Shown here: positions 21,980 to 33,270 of the stretch, one piece after another
Position numbering within the stretch: position 1 is the stretch's first letter
Layout of the letters: each line of letters starts with the position of its first letter
Assembly (NCBI GenBank): GCA_030762935.1
Contig: CM060886.1
Location: forward strand, 36,875,509 to 36,939,508
DNA length: 64,000 nucleotides
Source of the DNA: Hymenopus coronatus
Taxonomy: Eukaryota > Arthropoda > Insecta > Mantodea > Hymenopodidae
Reading direction: 5' to 3'
Made by a program: the position numbers and the translations under genes
The notes under the pieces: generated by a model
Database searches by the model: none
Told to the model about the DNA's origin: nothing
The model's input: the letters and a program-made list of their open reading frames with translations, nothing else

Positions 21980-22207
21980 ACTTTCTCTATACAATTGTAC
22001 ATACAATGTGTATAGTAGATACAGAAGGTATTGCATTCTATCCAAAGGTTCGATCCTGAGACTTCACCGGAAATACACCTTTTAAGGTCCTCCGATTCCA
22101 AAAAAAAGCATTTTTAGAACAAGTTCCGCGCGCCTGTATTTCCTCAAAATGATTTTGAATTAAATACATAATGTTTAAGACTTTTTATGACAAACGAAAT
22201 ATATATC
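21980..22207 (+). repeat. R870 copy 17a, head plus displaced internal piece
   Basis: Head hairpin (CTCTATACAATTGTACATAC...) and CTTCACCGGAAATACACC. After AAGTTCCGCGCGCC it jumps ahead to TTTCCTCAAAATGATTTTGA and GACAAACGAAATATATATC, skipping about 220 bp. It ends where the TG tract starts. Confidence 0.8.
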
Positions 22208-23552
22208 TGTGTGTATGTGTGTGTATGTGTATATGTATGTGTGTATGTGTATATGTATGTGTGTATGTGTGTATATGTGTGTATGTATGTGTGTGTCTGT
22301 GGGTGTGTGTGTATGTGTGTATGTGTATGTGTGTGTATGTGTGAGTGTATGTGTGTATGTGTATATGTATGTGTGTATGTGTATATGTATGTGTGTATGT
22401 GTGTATGTATGTGTGTGTCTGTGGGTGTGTGTGTATGTGTGTATGATTCTGTATATGTGTGTATGTGTATGTGTGTGTATGTGTGTGCATGTGTGTATGT
22501 GTGTATGTGTATGTGTGTATGCGTTTATGTGTGTATGTGTGTATGTATGAGTGTATGTGTGTATGTGTGTGTGGGTATGTATGTGTATGTGTGTGTATTT
22601 GTGTATGTATGAGTGTATGTGTGTATGTGTGTGTGGGTATATATGTGTATGTGTGTATGTGTGTGTATTTGTGTATGCGGGTGTGTGTATGAGTGTATAT
22701 ATGTATGTGTGTATGTGTGTAAGTGTGTGTATGTGTGTTTGTGTGTGTATGTGTGTATATGTGTGTATGTCTGTATGTGTGTGTTTGTATGTGTATGTGT
22801 TTGTGTGTATGTGTGTATGTGTGTGTATTTGTGTGTCTGTGTAGTCTGTGTGTATGTGTGTGTTTGGGTGTGTCTGTGTGTGTCTGTGTGTGTCTGCGTG
22901 TGTTTGTGTGTGTTTGTGTGTGTCTGTGTGTGTATGTGTGTGTCTGTGTGTATGTGTGTATGTGTGTATTTGTGTGTCTGTGTAGTCTGTGTGTATGTGT
23001 GTGTCTGTGTTTGTGTGTGTTTGTGTGTGTCTGTGTGTATGTGTGTGTCTGCGTGTGTTTGTGTGTGTTTGTGTGTGTCTGTGTGTGTATGTGTGTGTCT
23101 GTATGTGTTTGTGTGTGTCTGTGTGTGTCTGTGTGTGTTTGTGTGTGTCTGTGTGTGTATGTGTGTGTTTGTGTGTGTTTGTGTGTGTCTGTGTGTATGT
23201 GTGTGTCTGTGTGTATGTGTGTGTTTGTGTGTGTATGTGTGTATGTGTATGTTTGTGTGTATGTGTGTCTCTGTGTGTATGTGTGTGTCTGTGTGTGTAT
23301 GTGTGTGTCTGTGTGTGTTTGTGTGTGTCTGTGTGTGTTTGTGTGTGTCTGTTTGTGTTTGTGTGTGTTTGTGTGTGTCTGTTTGTGTTTGTGTGTGTTT
23401 GTGTGTGTCTGTGTGTGTTTGTGTGTGTATGTGTGTGCATGTGTGTGTCTGTGTGCATGTGTGTGTCTGTGTATATGTTTGTGTTTGTGTGTGTATGTGT
23501 GTGTCTGTGTGTGTCTGTGTGTATATGTGTGTGTCTGTGTGTGTTTGTGTAT
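22208..23552. repeat. 1.35-kb (TG)n-rich variant microsatellite
   Basis: Alternating purine-pyrimidine tract of TGTG units interspersed with TA, TC and TT variants (TGTATG, TGTCTG, TGTTTG). The 5' third is TATG-rich and the 3' two-thirds TCTG/TTTG-rich, suggesting staged expansion. It lies at the normal R870 microsatellite position at its right border (followed by GGACATCATAACTCAAAAG). Long 'proteins' on both strands (Cys/Val and His/Thr repeats) are artefacts. Confidence 0.97.
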
Positions 23553-24282
23553 GGACATCATAACTCAAAAGCGAAAAGTGTGTTAAATATGAAACTTGAT
23601 ATTTAAGTTAGTATTTTCTAAGGATAGGAAACGAATATTTTCATGAACATTTTCATGAAAATCCCGCTACTCCACCATTTACATGAAATATTTCTCGAAA
23701 ATTTTGATTTTCTCAATAATGACTCTAGCTATTTTGATTAAAATACCAGGTGTTTAATATACTTTATGACAAATGAAATATAAATCTTGAACTTCCTGGG
23801 AATATCCTGTGAATATCTTTTCATTCATGACTTTTGTATACTTTTGTATAACTGGTAAACCTTAAGAGATAGACCAAACGCTACAAGACAAACAATTTAA
23901 TTCTCGTTAAAACACACAATTTATATATCATATTTTTTTTTGTATATCTACCGGTTCCGAGATATGCTGTGTTAATTGGTTTCAATTTTAAACTACTTAC
24001 ATTTTTCTCAAAGGGGAGTCATCGTATTTTTCACTCTTGTTTGTTTAACTCTTGGTAAGCAAAGAGAACCTAATTTCACTTGTTTCACAAAGTGACCGAA
24101 TTTTAAAACATTTGACTATCGCTTTAGCCTAATGCATTCCCTTATTTCCATTCTACTTACAAGGAATCAGGTAATATGACCAACTCTGCTAGTGTTTATC
24201 TTGACGTAGATAAAAGACTAATCTCTTTTATAATAAAAGTTTGTCATCAGCTAGAGGAACTCATGTAAATGGAATACATTGC
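23553..24282 (+). repeat. R870 copy 17b, from the microsatellite to the tail
   Basis: Resumes at GGACATCATAACTCAAAAGC and runs through all later landmarks to TCATGTAAATGGAATACATT. It lacks the head, which is provided 1.4 kb upstream by 17a. Confidence 0.88.
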
Positions 24283-24285
24283 AGT

Positions 24286-24745
24286 TTTACTTTCTCTAGC
24301 AAGTTTATACATATAATGTACATAGTAGCTGGAGAAGGTATTGTATTCCAATGTTGAAATTTCACCAGAAATATGATTTGAGGTCGCCTGAGTCCAAAAC
24401 TTTTCTTTGCGTTTGTGTATGTGTGTGTTTTCAAAAGTGAAAAGACCGCTAAATACCAAATTTGGTATTTATGTTTAGTACTTTACAGGGATGCAACACG
24501 AAGATTTTCAAGAAAATATCCTCACTCCAAAAAACCCTTTACATGGAGCAATGCTTGAAAATGTTTTTCTCAAAAATTGCTAACTGTTTTCTTTAAAGTA
24601 CCGTATATTAAAATATTTACATGACAAATAAAATGTATATCTTGAAATTTCTGAGAGTAGCTTTGGAAGACGGTTCATCCTGGATGAATTTTGTTGACTT
24701 TTGCATAACTGATAAACTATGAAATATAAACAAAAACCTACTTCA
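24286..24745 (+). repeat. R870 copy 18, tail-truncated
   Basis: Starts directly after the copy 17b tail with TTTTACTTTCTCTAGC. The TG tract is short (24413-24430). It ends after AAACTATGAAATATAAACAA. Confidence 0.88.
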
Positions 24746-25415
24746 CATCAGCTATTTGCTTTTGTTTTAATAGCAAACGAAGTATAGGCAACGTTTAGTT
24801 GCAAACTTTCCAAGTGGAATATCCACGCAATGTACTGTTCTTCGGGGCAAAGAAAATATTTTGTAACCTTCCTGAGAACTGTTTTCACAGTCTCCTTACA
24901 CCCAGAAGCATGTTTGGATGTCGTGGAACTTCGCAACTGTGTTAATGTGGTGCGTGAGGAGATTCTGAGAGTGCGTGTAGAGCATATACAAGCTACAATG
25001 CCATCTAGAAGACTTTTTCTCTATTAGTAATCTCAGACGTCCCACTTTTGACAAGAAAGTGGCATTTTAAGGCACTTCAGAGTTCCACCCAAAAGTGTAT
25101 TAAAACCAATATTTTCTTGCTTTATGAAAAAAGAAAACTATAATTTTTATGTGTTATACATACCTAAACTTTTGAATACAAACGCGACCAATTATAACAT
25201 ACACAATGTTGGCAATTCCTTCATTGTTGCGCTTGAGAATTTTTAGTAATTTCAAAGCTTTTATTGCGTCATCCTGCAATGCGTGATGCACGATTTACAT
25301 TTATAATTTGGTTATTATTATAGTGGCCCGTGTTGTGTTATTCATAATTTTTAAAATAATTATGAAATGTTGTATTTATTTTTCTCATTTGTGAAGATGG
25401 TTGACAATCTCAGAT
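24746..25415. other. Unassigned sequence with a short plus frame
   Basis: A plus frame at 24830-25027 ends in an R/V/E-rich helix (ELRNCVNVVREEILRVRVEH), which could be the C-terminal helix of a Tc1-like transposase, but the match is too weak to call. The remainder shows nothing recognisable. Confidence 0.3.
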
Positions 25416-25662
25416 GGCCCGCCTGGGTAGTGTGGTGATAGGGTGTCTGCTTTATATTCAAAAGGTCGTGAGTTTGAATCTCCCTTAGGGTGAGTTGCCC
25501 GGATAAGGTTTTTTTCGGGGTTATCCCTTATTCTGAGAAGACAACTGTCGAGTAACTTTAAGCTCTATGGACCCCGAGATCATTTGAGCACAATTTCACC
25601 AATTTAATTCATTGTCCGATATGACCAACCAGGTTAAAGGACGTTAAGCTACAAAAAAAAAA
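25416..25662 (+). mobile_element. tRNA-derived SINE (family SINE-C), complete with A tail
   Basis: Head GGCCCGCCTGGGTAGTGTGG with A-box-like TGGTGATAGGGTG and B box GAGTTTGAATCTCC (near 25470). The body has GGTTTTTTTCGGGGTTATCC, and the 3' end reads GGACGTTAAGCTAC followed by A10. About 247 bp is a typical SINE size. Confidence 0.82.
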
Positions 25663-25707
25663 TATCAGGATGTATCGTATGTAAGGGTTTTTCAATATAC
25701 ATTTTTT

Positions 25708-26100
25708 TCTACTTTCTCTGTTATGTAATTACCTTAAGTAGAAGAGGTGTAGTATTCCACTAAAATGTCGATGTCGATATTCGGAAATACCTGTTTGAGA
25801 TCCCTAACCCCCCCCCCAAATAAAAGCATTTTAGATGACGTGCCGTGTGTGTGTGTATGTGGGTGTGTTTAAAGCACAGATCAAATGTCTAAAGTAGGTT
25901 AAAAATCAAACTTGTTATTAAGTTCAGTATCTTCCAAGAATGCCTCAAAAACTCCCCACACTCCAAACCAGCCTTTATATGGTAATAGTTTGGAAATTTT
26001 GATTTCTTCAAAAGTGACCAACGATTAATTAAAATTCGATAATTCATGATAAATCAAGTATACGTCTTGAATTTTTTGGGAATAGAGGTCCTCTTTAACT
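25708..26100 (+). repeat. R870 copy 19, tail-truncated and diverged
   Basis: TTCTACTTTCTCTGTTATG with a collapsed hairpin, a C9 run near 25809 and a TG tract at 25847-25869. It ends at TTTTTTGGGAATAGAGGTC. Confidence 0.8.
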
Positions 26101-26309
26101 TTGAAGCCACACTAGATATTATTCAATCATAGGTCTTTACAGACCTAAGAAGGTTATATTCTAAGCAACCTGTTGACTTATTTTGGGGCACTTAGCGGCA
26201 TAGTCATAGATCAGGTGATGTTTCTATTTCGCGATTTCGCGCCTATGTGCGCGTGGTGACGAGGGATAAGTTCCATCTTTTTTAAGATATGTGGTTGTTT
26301 CATTTGCAT

Positions 26310-26370
26310 AAGCGGAACAATAGGTTTTACTTTCCTTTCAAAGAGAGCCATGCTAAGGAATTTTACTTCC
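26310..26370 (-). repeat. SINE-B fragment
   Basis: Shares GCCATGCTAAGGA and adjoining bases with the SINE-B copy at 11674-11950. Both ends of the element are missing. Confidence 0.5.
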
Positions 26371-26592
26371 AAATCAGTTGAAATTTACTCTTTGACTGAG
26401 TAAGTTCTGACTTCATGCAAATTCTTTTCCGCAATGTTTACTACCTCATTAATTGCATTTCATAGTAATAGAGTTGTAACTTGTGATATTTACATTATTC
26501 CAGTTGAGTATATGAAATTATTTATCGCACATATTTCTCTATTCGTTTTATCATCTCTTTATAAAATAATTTATGTAATACAATAATTCGGA

Positions 26593-26596
<4 letters not shown>

Positions 26597-26633
<37 letters not shown>
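26597..26633. repeat. (AAT)n microsatellite
   Basis: About twelve AAT/ATA triplets. Confidence 0.95.
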
Positions 26634-26636
<3 letters not shown>

Positions 26637-26796
26637 TATAATAATTATCTTTCATGGTATTCTCGCACACATTTTGAACCCATGTTTGACTAGTTCCTGT
26701 ATATCTTCGTGCTCCTGATTTGTATTGTAACGTTCAAGTTTTCTTCCTTCTGACATGCATTGTAGATGTCTAACTTCTTCTTCTTGTTATTATTAG

Positions 26797-26797
26797 A

Positions 26798-26839
<42 letters not shown>

Positions 26840-26840
26840 C
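26797..26840. repeat. (ATT)n microsatellite
   Basis: About fourteen ATT triplets. Complementary in composition to the AAT run 165 bp upstream, so the two could pair as a hairpin. Confidence 0.95.
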
Positions 26841-27068
26841 TGACTTTTTTACATATGTTGTTAACCAAACGTTTACAGATTAAAGTGGTTATTGGAATTT
26901 ACAAACGCATTGAAATAAGATCTTCTCGCCGGTAGTTATTTTAACCTCCTTTACTTGTAACTTTCAAGGACATTAGGTTATTCATCTTAATATATTCAAT
27001 GTTTAGTATATGAATAAAAACTAAAATGCAGGCTTATATTCCTAGAAGTAAAATATGAGTTAGATGAG

Positions 27069-27874
27069 GAAAAATCTGTGTTCCATTCACATGGCTTTCT
27101 CTACATCTCTGTAACAAATTATTGTTGAAAATGTTAATCTTCTATCTCCTTCATGATAACCTAGATAAAAATTAGCAGATATGGTCTTATTATTCGCCTC
27201 CTTGTAAGTGGAACGGAAATATGGGAGTACACTAGGCTAAAGCGACAGGCAAATATTTTAAAAGCCAGTTGCTATGTGATTGAAATTAATTTCTTTGCAT
27301 TGCCAGGAGTAGACATTCCCGTAGAGTTTTGAAACTGAAACCAATAACAAGGAATATCTCGGAAATGGTCAATTCCACGAAAAAGATGAATATGCCATAA
27401 ATTGTATGTTTTAACGAGATATACATGCAAAGTTCAGCAAAATTTGCCCATAATAAAGAGGTCTTCACAGGCTATTAGCAGAAAGTTCAAAACATACATT
27501 TTATTTGACATGGAAAAGTATATTTAATATGCGGTATTTTCATCAAAATCGTTAGAGCCTTTTTGAGAACATCAACATTTTCGGAATTTTTTCTATGTAA
27601 AGAATTGTTTGGAGTGGAGGACTTTCCTTCAAAATCTTCGTGTCATATCCTTGAATTATACTCAACTCAAACATCAAGTTTGGTATTTTACCAAATTTTC
27701 GTTTTTGCATTATCATGTTCAGAGGCACACGGTCACACACACGGAACCTTTTATAATTTTTTTGGCATACAGGAGACTCCGAAACGTGTATTTTTGTTAA
27801 AATCTCGGTATTGAATTTTTGGGTGAAATGCAGCACCTTCTCTATGTACTACGTACTAAGTAGAGAAAGTAAAA
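27069..27874 (-). repeat. R870 copy 20
   Basis: Near complete, with a shortened head hairpin (TATGTACTACGTACTAAGTAG). The segment 27295-27330 is compressed. Confidence 0.92.
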
Positions 27875-28843
27875 TGTAAATGAACTATTACTGCAGCTGC
27901 AACAATAAATGGAATGATTAAATGGAATAATTATTTCAGAAGAAACGTTGGACATAAAACATGTGGTTATGGGGCATTTTAGTCTTTCAGGTTACACATT
28001 TCTCATACATCCAGGGTCGAGTAGCTGATCATGTTAAAATGAACTGCCCATCTTTGCATTACACGAGTCTGAATAGAATTCATTAACAGCGGTTATTTAT
28101 GATAATCTTTCATTTCTCATGAATATAACGTCACTTACTGGTTGACTTAGTTTCAAGCCAATCACAAGGAAGCATATGTGAGTTGGTTGGAATCCAATGT
28201 TGTTTAGATATTTATGGCAACCTTATGGCACAAAAATAAAATTACGGTCTAGCAGAAAGTACTCCTCTTCATAAAAGAGTAGATTTCCACCAATCAGTAT
28301 TTCCACGTATAACAATAATACTTTCCCGCCTGCGTACGTCTCGTGACGCTACCAGGCACCAACTTTTGAAAGCACTACGCTCCCTTGTTCAATCGAAGAA
28401 CAACTAGCGCGAATTTTAAGAAAGTAAAACTGTCCGAGCGAGTTGCAGTGAGATTCAACGCCGGACACACGATGTGATTAACAAATTATTGCCACAGAAA
28501 TGAAGAAATATGTACAAAACTTCTATGCACAATTCATGGATTGGAGAAAGTCAAAATGCATAACTTTATTTTCAGAAAATACATTTGAGGGCTAGATAGA
28601 ATAAAATCAATACTTTCGCGTCTGCGCATATACCACAACACCGCCAGCTGATTCACTGCACAAGTTCAATACACGTACTGACTCAGGTAAGCGTAGAATA
28701 TTAGAAATAATTTATAAATATTTTAAACATAAGACACATGTTCGAGCATAAACAGCTCTATGAAACTTGATTATAATGCCAATTAAGATGCTCGTTTGAT
28801 CATCGCTTCTCTCTTTTTATAAATTGTTTCTTCATTACTACCA
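27875..28843. other. Unassigned sequence, about 970 bp
   Basis: No open frame. Two CpG-richer patches (28325-28400 and 28615-28650) share AATACTTTC-CGCCTGCG-like wording (CTTTCCCGCCTGCG and CTTTCGCGTCTGCG) and may be an ancient local duplication. Confidence 0.35.
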
Positions 28844-28853
28844 ATACATCTCG

Positions 28854-28941
28854 CTTTGTCCACCACACATCTCACATGCGGTCGCTTGGGATCGAACCCA
28901 ACGAGGCGAGTGGTCTAACCACTCGGCCACGGCGCGGCCCT
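28854..28941 (-). mobile_element. 88-bp tRNA-like insertion with 10-bp target duplication
   Basis: On minus the insert reads GGGCCGCGCCGTGGCCGAG as 5' part, with an A-box-like TGGCCGAGTGG and a perfect T-arm with B box TTGGGTTCGATCCCAA. ATACATCTCG is repeated at 28844-28853 and 28942-28951. The acceptor ends do not pair and no anticodon arm is convincing, so it is a short SINE or tRNA-derived retrocopy and not a tRNA gene. Confidence 0.72.
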
Positions 28942-29048
28942 ATACATCTCGTTGCATAATATACTATTATGGCACTGTTCTCATTAACTTATATCTGTAA
29001 AGACATTTAAAAAATATATGTGAAATCTACGACTGATGAACATTTAGA

Positions 29049-29318
29049 GCGTCTTCCTCCGTGGTTTAGTATGCACGTCTTTGGTTTCCAAGTTCGGTAT
29101 TGGAATTTTTCGGGCGTAAAAGTTCTTAGGATGGTTTCCTTAGGAAGGGAAGAAAGCCCGGTGGTTCTGTGTCGTATGTAAAGGAATCTCAATCCTGATA
29201 AAGAGGCATCTGAGCAAAATTAAGTGCTCCTTCACGTCCTAAATACATAGAGTGGGATGGAACACAGAACGATAGCAGTTAAAGAGCGTTTAATAGAATA
29301 ACATAATATTTAACGTCC
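29049..29318 (+). mobile_element. SINE-B copy, internally deleted head
   Basis: CGTCTTCCTCCGTGGTTTAG, then directly GGAATTTTTCGGGCGTAAAA, so the B-box region present in the 11.7-kb copy is mostly missing. Body and 3' end (AGCAGTTAAAGAGCG) agree with that copy. Confidence 0.7.
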
Positions 29319-29466
29319 GATTCGGTGATAGGCAGTGCAATTATACTTCAGAGAAACCGGTTTATACTCGGGTCGAACCAAAATATCAGTGTCTGGGCGG
29401 TTGACATGGGTAGGTAGAACTCAAGGCCAGGAGAAGATAGTGTGAGAAGCCATTCTAATACAAAGA

Positions 29467-29590
29467 TGCCCGCCCCCGTGGCCGGGCTCGCTAAAGTGTC
29501 TAGCTCTGGAGCTTCGTGGCGCACAGGATCGTGGGTTCGAGTCCGCCTTGGGCATGGGTGTTTGCGTGTTTGTTAGCAAAAAGCATACGA
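29467..29590 (+). mobile_element. tRNA-derived SINE head (family SINE-D)
   Basis: TGCCCGCCCCCGTGGCCGGG, then a B box GTGGGTTCGAGTCC near 29529. A 3' body ending GTTTGTTAGC is short, so the element is 3'-truncated. GC-rich against an AT-rich background. Confidence 0.65.
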
Positions 29591-29691
29591 TAAACAACTA
29601 GGTCAACAAAAGAAATGAACATAAACTTGAAAACAAAGTAAAAATAAAAAGGTATATAGCGCTGGAGTCCCGACAAGACTCTGGAACTGTA

Positions 29692-30560
29692 TTTTTACTT
29701 TCTCATCACGAACTATGTACATAGTGTATAGAGAAGTTATTGTATTGTATCCAAAAATTCGATACCGAGATTTTACCGGAAATATATGTTTTGAGACCCC
29801 CTGAATCCGATAAAAGGCATTCTCAGAAAATGTCCGTACGTGTGTCTGTGAGTGTGTGTGTCTGTGTCTAGGCAGCATAGCTAAAAAACGAAAAGATCGC
29901 TAAATACCGAACTTCTCATTTAAGTTTGGTATCTTCCAAGGATGCGACACGAAGATCTTTCTGAAAATCTCCCACCTCCAACTACCCTTTACATGGAAAA
30001 AATTTTGAAATTTTTGATTTTCTCAGAAATAGCTCCAACGATTTTGATTAAAATCTCTTATATTTAAGATATTTGCATCACAAATAAAATGTATATTTCT
30101 GAAGACATATTTACTCTGGTTGAATTTTGCATAACTTGTAAACTGTAGGAGATAGACAGAAACTTGCCGTAAAAATTTTTAATGTAGAGCTTACTTAAAC
30201 ACACAATTTATGTTGTATAGATTTTTTCGTGGAGTTGGCCGTTTTTTGAGATATCCCTTGTTATTAGTTTTAGCTTTAAAATACTTATACTTTTATCATA
30301 CAGGAATTTGTCAACTTCTGCCCATACAAGGAAAGGTGCTTCAATTGCATAGCAATCAGGTTTTAAAAGATTTGACTATAGATTTAGCCTAACGTATCCC
30401 GTTATTTCTCTTTTACTTTCAAGGAAGCAGGTAATAAGGCCCTTTCTGTCAAGTTTTTCTTGATTAGCATGAAGTAGATTAAAAAAAAATCAACTTTTTA
30501 ACAATAATTTATTGTAGAGATATAGAGAAAGTTATGTGAATGAAATACATTAGATGTTTA
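29692..30560 (+). repeat. R870 copy 21, full length
   Basis: Head TTTTTACTTTCTCATCACG, with hairpin and all landmarks, and tail ATATAGAGAAAGTTATGTGA followed by A15. The TG tract is at 29838-29865. Confidence 0.93.
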
Positions 30561-30639
30561 AAAAAAAAAAAAAAAGGATGAAGTAGTTTGGGTGGCTGTA
30601 GGGTGGCAGCCCCACTAACCCACAATATCTGCACTGCCC

Positions 30640-31150
30640 TTGTAAGGCGGTCAGATGAAAATAAGATACTGACAAGCAAAATATTGGAGAACAAAATTAT
30701 GAAACAAGTAGCACATTTTAAGTACCTAGATGTGATACTAAATATGATAAAGTTATAGAAAATAAAACATATAAATTTTTGGTAATATGTGGGACGAAAA
30801 AAAGAACTTGGAAAACAAGAAAGGATACTAAACTTAAATTATACAAAGACAATTCTATTCCTTCTATGTTGTATGGAAATGAAGCCGGGATTATAAAACC
30901 AAAGGAAAGAATCAGAACGCAAACAGTTGTTTTTGTGGAATGTGAAAGGATGCACACGAGCAATGAGAAAAAAATGTTATAAATAAGACAAAACTAAAAC
31001 AAACAACCAGAAATGGCTTGAACATTTAATGAGGATAAGTGATTAAAGGCTAGTAAGAAGAACCTTCCAATATAACCCAAGAGGGATAAGAGATGTTTTC
31101 CGACCCCATAAAAGATGGACACCATCGATTATTTCGCCGGCACTGTCTAT
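30640..31150 (+). pseudogene. RTE-like non-LTR retrotransposon RT C-terminal relic
   Basis: The plus translation gives KQVAHFKYLDVILN (30700-30742; canonical K.V..F.YLG..I), then GTKKRTWKTRKDTKLKLYK and IPSMLYGNEAGI (the TK...YK....P.L.YGSE.W block, 30790-30900). After more decay come KWLEHLMRISD near 31010 and RGIRDVFRPHKRW near 31085 (canonical W.GH..RM and GRP..RW). This is the C-terminal part of the RT ORF of RTE/endonuclease-RT elements widespread in arthropods. Stops, frame changes and loss of the endonuclease and core RT show a dead, 5'-truncated copy, as typical for LINE insertions. Confidence 0.75.
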
Positions 31151-31473
31151 TTAGCTTTAAGCCATGTGGAAGAAGAAGATGAAGAAGTCGATTTCATTTT
31201 TCTCATCAAAAATGGACTGCTATTGGCGTAAAAATACGCCTTATAGCAGATGAGTCTATGAACGAAAGACTAATTCTTAAATATCAATTACATCAGTTAA
31301 TCAATAAATTAAGTGTATCTTATAATTCAATTAAATACTATGTTTAAAATCTTATCTGTTTTCCTCGAGTCTGAATATTATTTTCCTATCTTAAACTTAT
31401 GTGACTTCATTCCTGATTTATTCTCAAACGATTAATATGATCCTGTTAAGGAAAATTGGCAACCCTGATCTAG
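31151..31473. other. Unassigned AT-rich spacer
   Basis: No open frame or repeat is recognised. It may include the decayed 3' untranslated end of the RTE-like element. Confidence 0.35.
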
Positions 31474-32297
31474 AAAAAACTAATGTGTTCCACTCACATG
31501 ACTTTCTGTTCATCTCTACAAAAATTATTGTTAAAAAGCTTATTCTTCTATTTACTTTATGCTAATCGAGAGCAAAGTAATAGAAATAGTCTTATTACTT
31601 GCTTCCATTTAAGTAGAAGGGAAATAAGAAAGTACTATAGGCTAAAGTGATAGTCAAAAGCTGGTTGCTATGTGATTTAAGTTCCATTGTTGATAGACAG
31701 GAGTTGACAAATTCCCGTATGAGTAAAGTATAATAACAAAGAATATCTCAAAAAAGATAAACTCTACCAAAAACATGTATATAATGTAAATTGTGTGTTT
31801 TAACGTGTTCTACGTTTTTTGTGTGGTGAATCTCTTACGGTACCATTTATGCAAAAAATCAGCAAAATACGCCGAGAATTAAAAGGTCTATATAGGCTAT
31901 TCCCAGAAAATTCAAGATAAACATTTTATTTTCCATATAAATATCTTTAATATACGGTATTTTAATCAAAATCATTAGATCCTTTTTTGAGAAAATCAAC
32001 ATTTTCGAAATTTTTTCCATGTAAAGGGTAGTTTGGGGTGGGGGTTTTAACTCAAAACCTTCGTGTCGCATCCATGAAAAATACTCCATTTAAATACCAA
32101 GTTTGGTATTTTACCAACTTTTCGTTTTCGAGTTATCGTGTTCAAAAACACAAAGACCTTTTTTCTGAATATCCTTTTTTTGGATACAGGGGTCCCTAAA
32201 ACATATATTTCCGGTGAAACTTCGGTATCTAATTTTTGGGTGGAGTGCAATACCTTCTCTATACACTATGTACATATTATGTGTAGAGAAAGTAAAA
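31474..32297 (-). repeat. R870 copy 22
   Basis: Full structure. About 30 bp are lost near 31725, and the (CA)n site is reduced to AAACACAAAG. Head hairpin ACACTATGTACATATTATG. Confidence 0.92.
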
Positions 32298-32882
32298 AAT
32301 AGACATCTTTTACTGATCCCTGCAGTACATTCATATAAGGGTTTATCTTTCCTCTTAATTTTAGGTACCCTACGCACAGACTTTCTAACTTAGTCATTTA
32401 CCCTTAGAGCTGTAAAAATCAGCAAAAGAGAAGCCTTCAATCCCCACTTCCAGAGAAGTTGACCTCATTGCTCCAGTGACAGAATTGCCAACCTTGAAGG
32501 AATGTCAGATGCAAGTTGGAGCTTCCAACCTTTTGTAGCTCAGTGGAGTAAAAGGATGGGAACTTTCATTATCTTCTTGCACGTGCCATAAGTAACAAAA
32601 GCCTACCCATATTATTTTCTCACAACTGCACCGCAAAAGAAGAGCAGAGTGACTGGGATGTCACATTGAAATGCTGGTACCACTGTCTGTCTCTCTTTGT
32701 GCTAAATTTCACTTTTCCCATTTCTACCAAGACAGTTCTTTTGAGTTATCTACTATATACTTCCTTTAGTGGTTTCTTAGAGATTAAGGTTATGTGCCAC
32801 TAGTAATTCAATGTCATGTAACGCCTACGGTTCCCATCAAATGTGCTATCTAAAGAAAGGAAAACTAATAAATGTGCGATAA
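32298..32882. other. Unassigned sequence, about 580 bp
   Basis: GC-moderate with no long frame. It may include diverged upstream parts of the LINE whose 3' end follows. Confidence 0.35.
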
Positions 32883-33270
32883 GACTGTCATAATCGAGAA
32901 ACTCACTCACTGCACTACTTTTTCTTGCTATACCTGTTCATTATCAACCTTCTATTCATCATCAACCTTCTATTCATCATCATTTACAATAGATTTAGCT
33001 CGTCTTTGGAATTCCCTCCCTGAAGACGTAAGGGACTGCCGGAACGTTATATTGTTCAAGCAGAAAATTAGGGCTTATATTTGTGATCAAACCTAATATG
33101 CTGCTTTATTAATATAATACATACAATATTATTTTCATTTATTATTATTATTATTATTATTATTAATATTTTATTAGTTGGCGAGTAATATGCATTTCAG
33201 TTGTAAATATGACTAATATGTGTTTCAACCTACATGAATATTTCACTTAAAATAGTTTTGTTTACAGTTT
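32883..33270 (+). mobile_element. Non-LTR retrotransposon 3' end, copy 1 (RT C-terminus plus 3' UTR)
   Basis: Encodes ARLWNSLPEDVRDCRNVILF and KQKIRAYI (about 32997-33090), the closing LWNSLP...FK..L segment of LINE RT ORFs (CR1/L2/Jockey-like), then TAA and about 170 bp of AT-rich 3' UTR. It includes a 15-bp direct duplication (ATCAACCTTCTATTC, near 32945-32980) and (ATT)n at 33138-33168. The same segment occurs at 55433-55794, and both copies run straight into an R870 head. Confidence 0.75.
33138..33168. repeat. (ATT)n microsatellite
   Basis: About nine ATT/TTA triplets within the LINE 3' UTR. The 55.6-kb copy has no such expansion. Confidence 0.9.

Larger units (their letters stand above)
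26101..27068. other. Unassigned sequence with two trinucleotide microsatellites
   Basis: Contains (AAT)n at 26597-26633 and (ATT)n at 26797-26840. A patch at 26310-26370 (GAGAGCCATGCTAAGGAATT) matches the minus-strand body of SINE-B. No gene is seen. Confidence 0.5.

Noticed and set aside
22208..23552. CRISPR-like or minisatellite array
   Set aside because: No constant repeat with unique spacers; it is a dinucleotide-based variant tract in a eukaryotic context.
22175..23606. Long open frames (up to 458 codons) on both strands
   Set aside because: They are translations of a TG/CA microsatellite (His-Thr and Cys-Val repeats). Several frames are open on both strands at once, and there is no non-repetitive content.
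24830..25027. Tc1-like transposase C-terminus
   Set aside because: Only a loose helix-like similarity (ELRNCVNVVREEI). The diagnostic SPDLNP block is absent, so it was left unassigned.
28878..28940. A tRNA gene on the minus strand
   Set aside because: Only the D-arm/A-box and T-arm/B-box regions are good. Acceptor ends do not pair, no anticodon arm is credible, and target duplications mark it as a retroinsertion.
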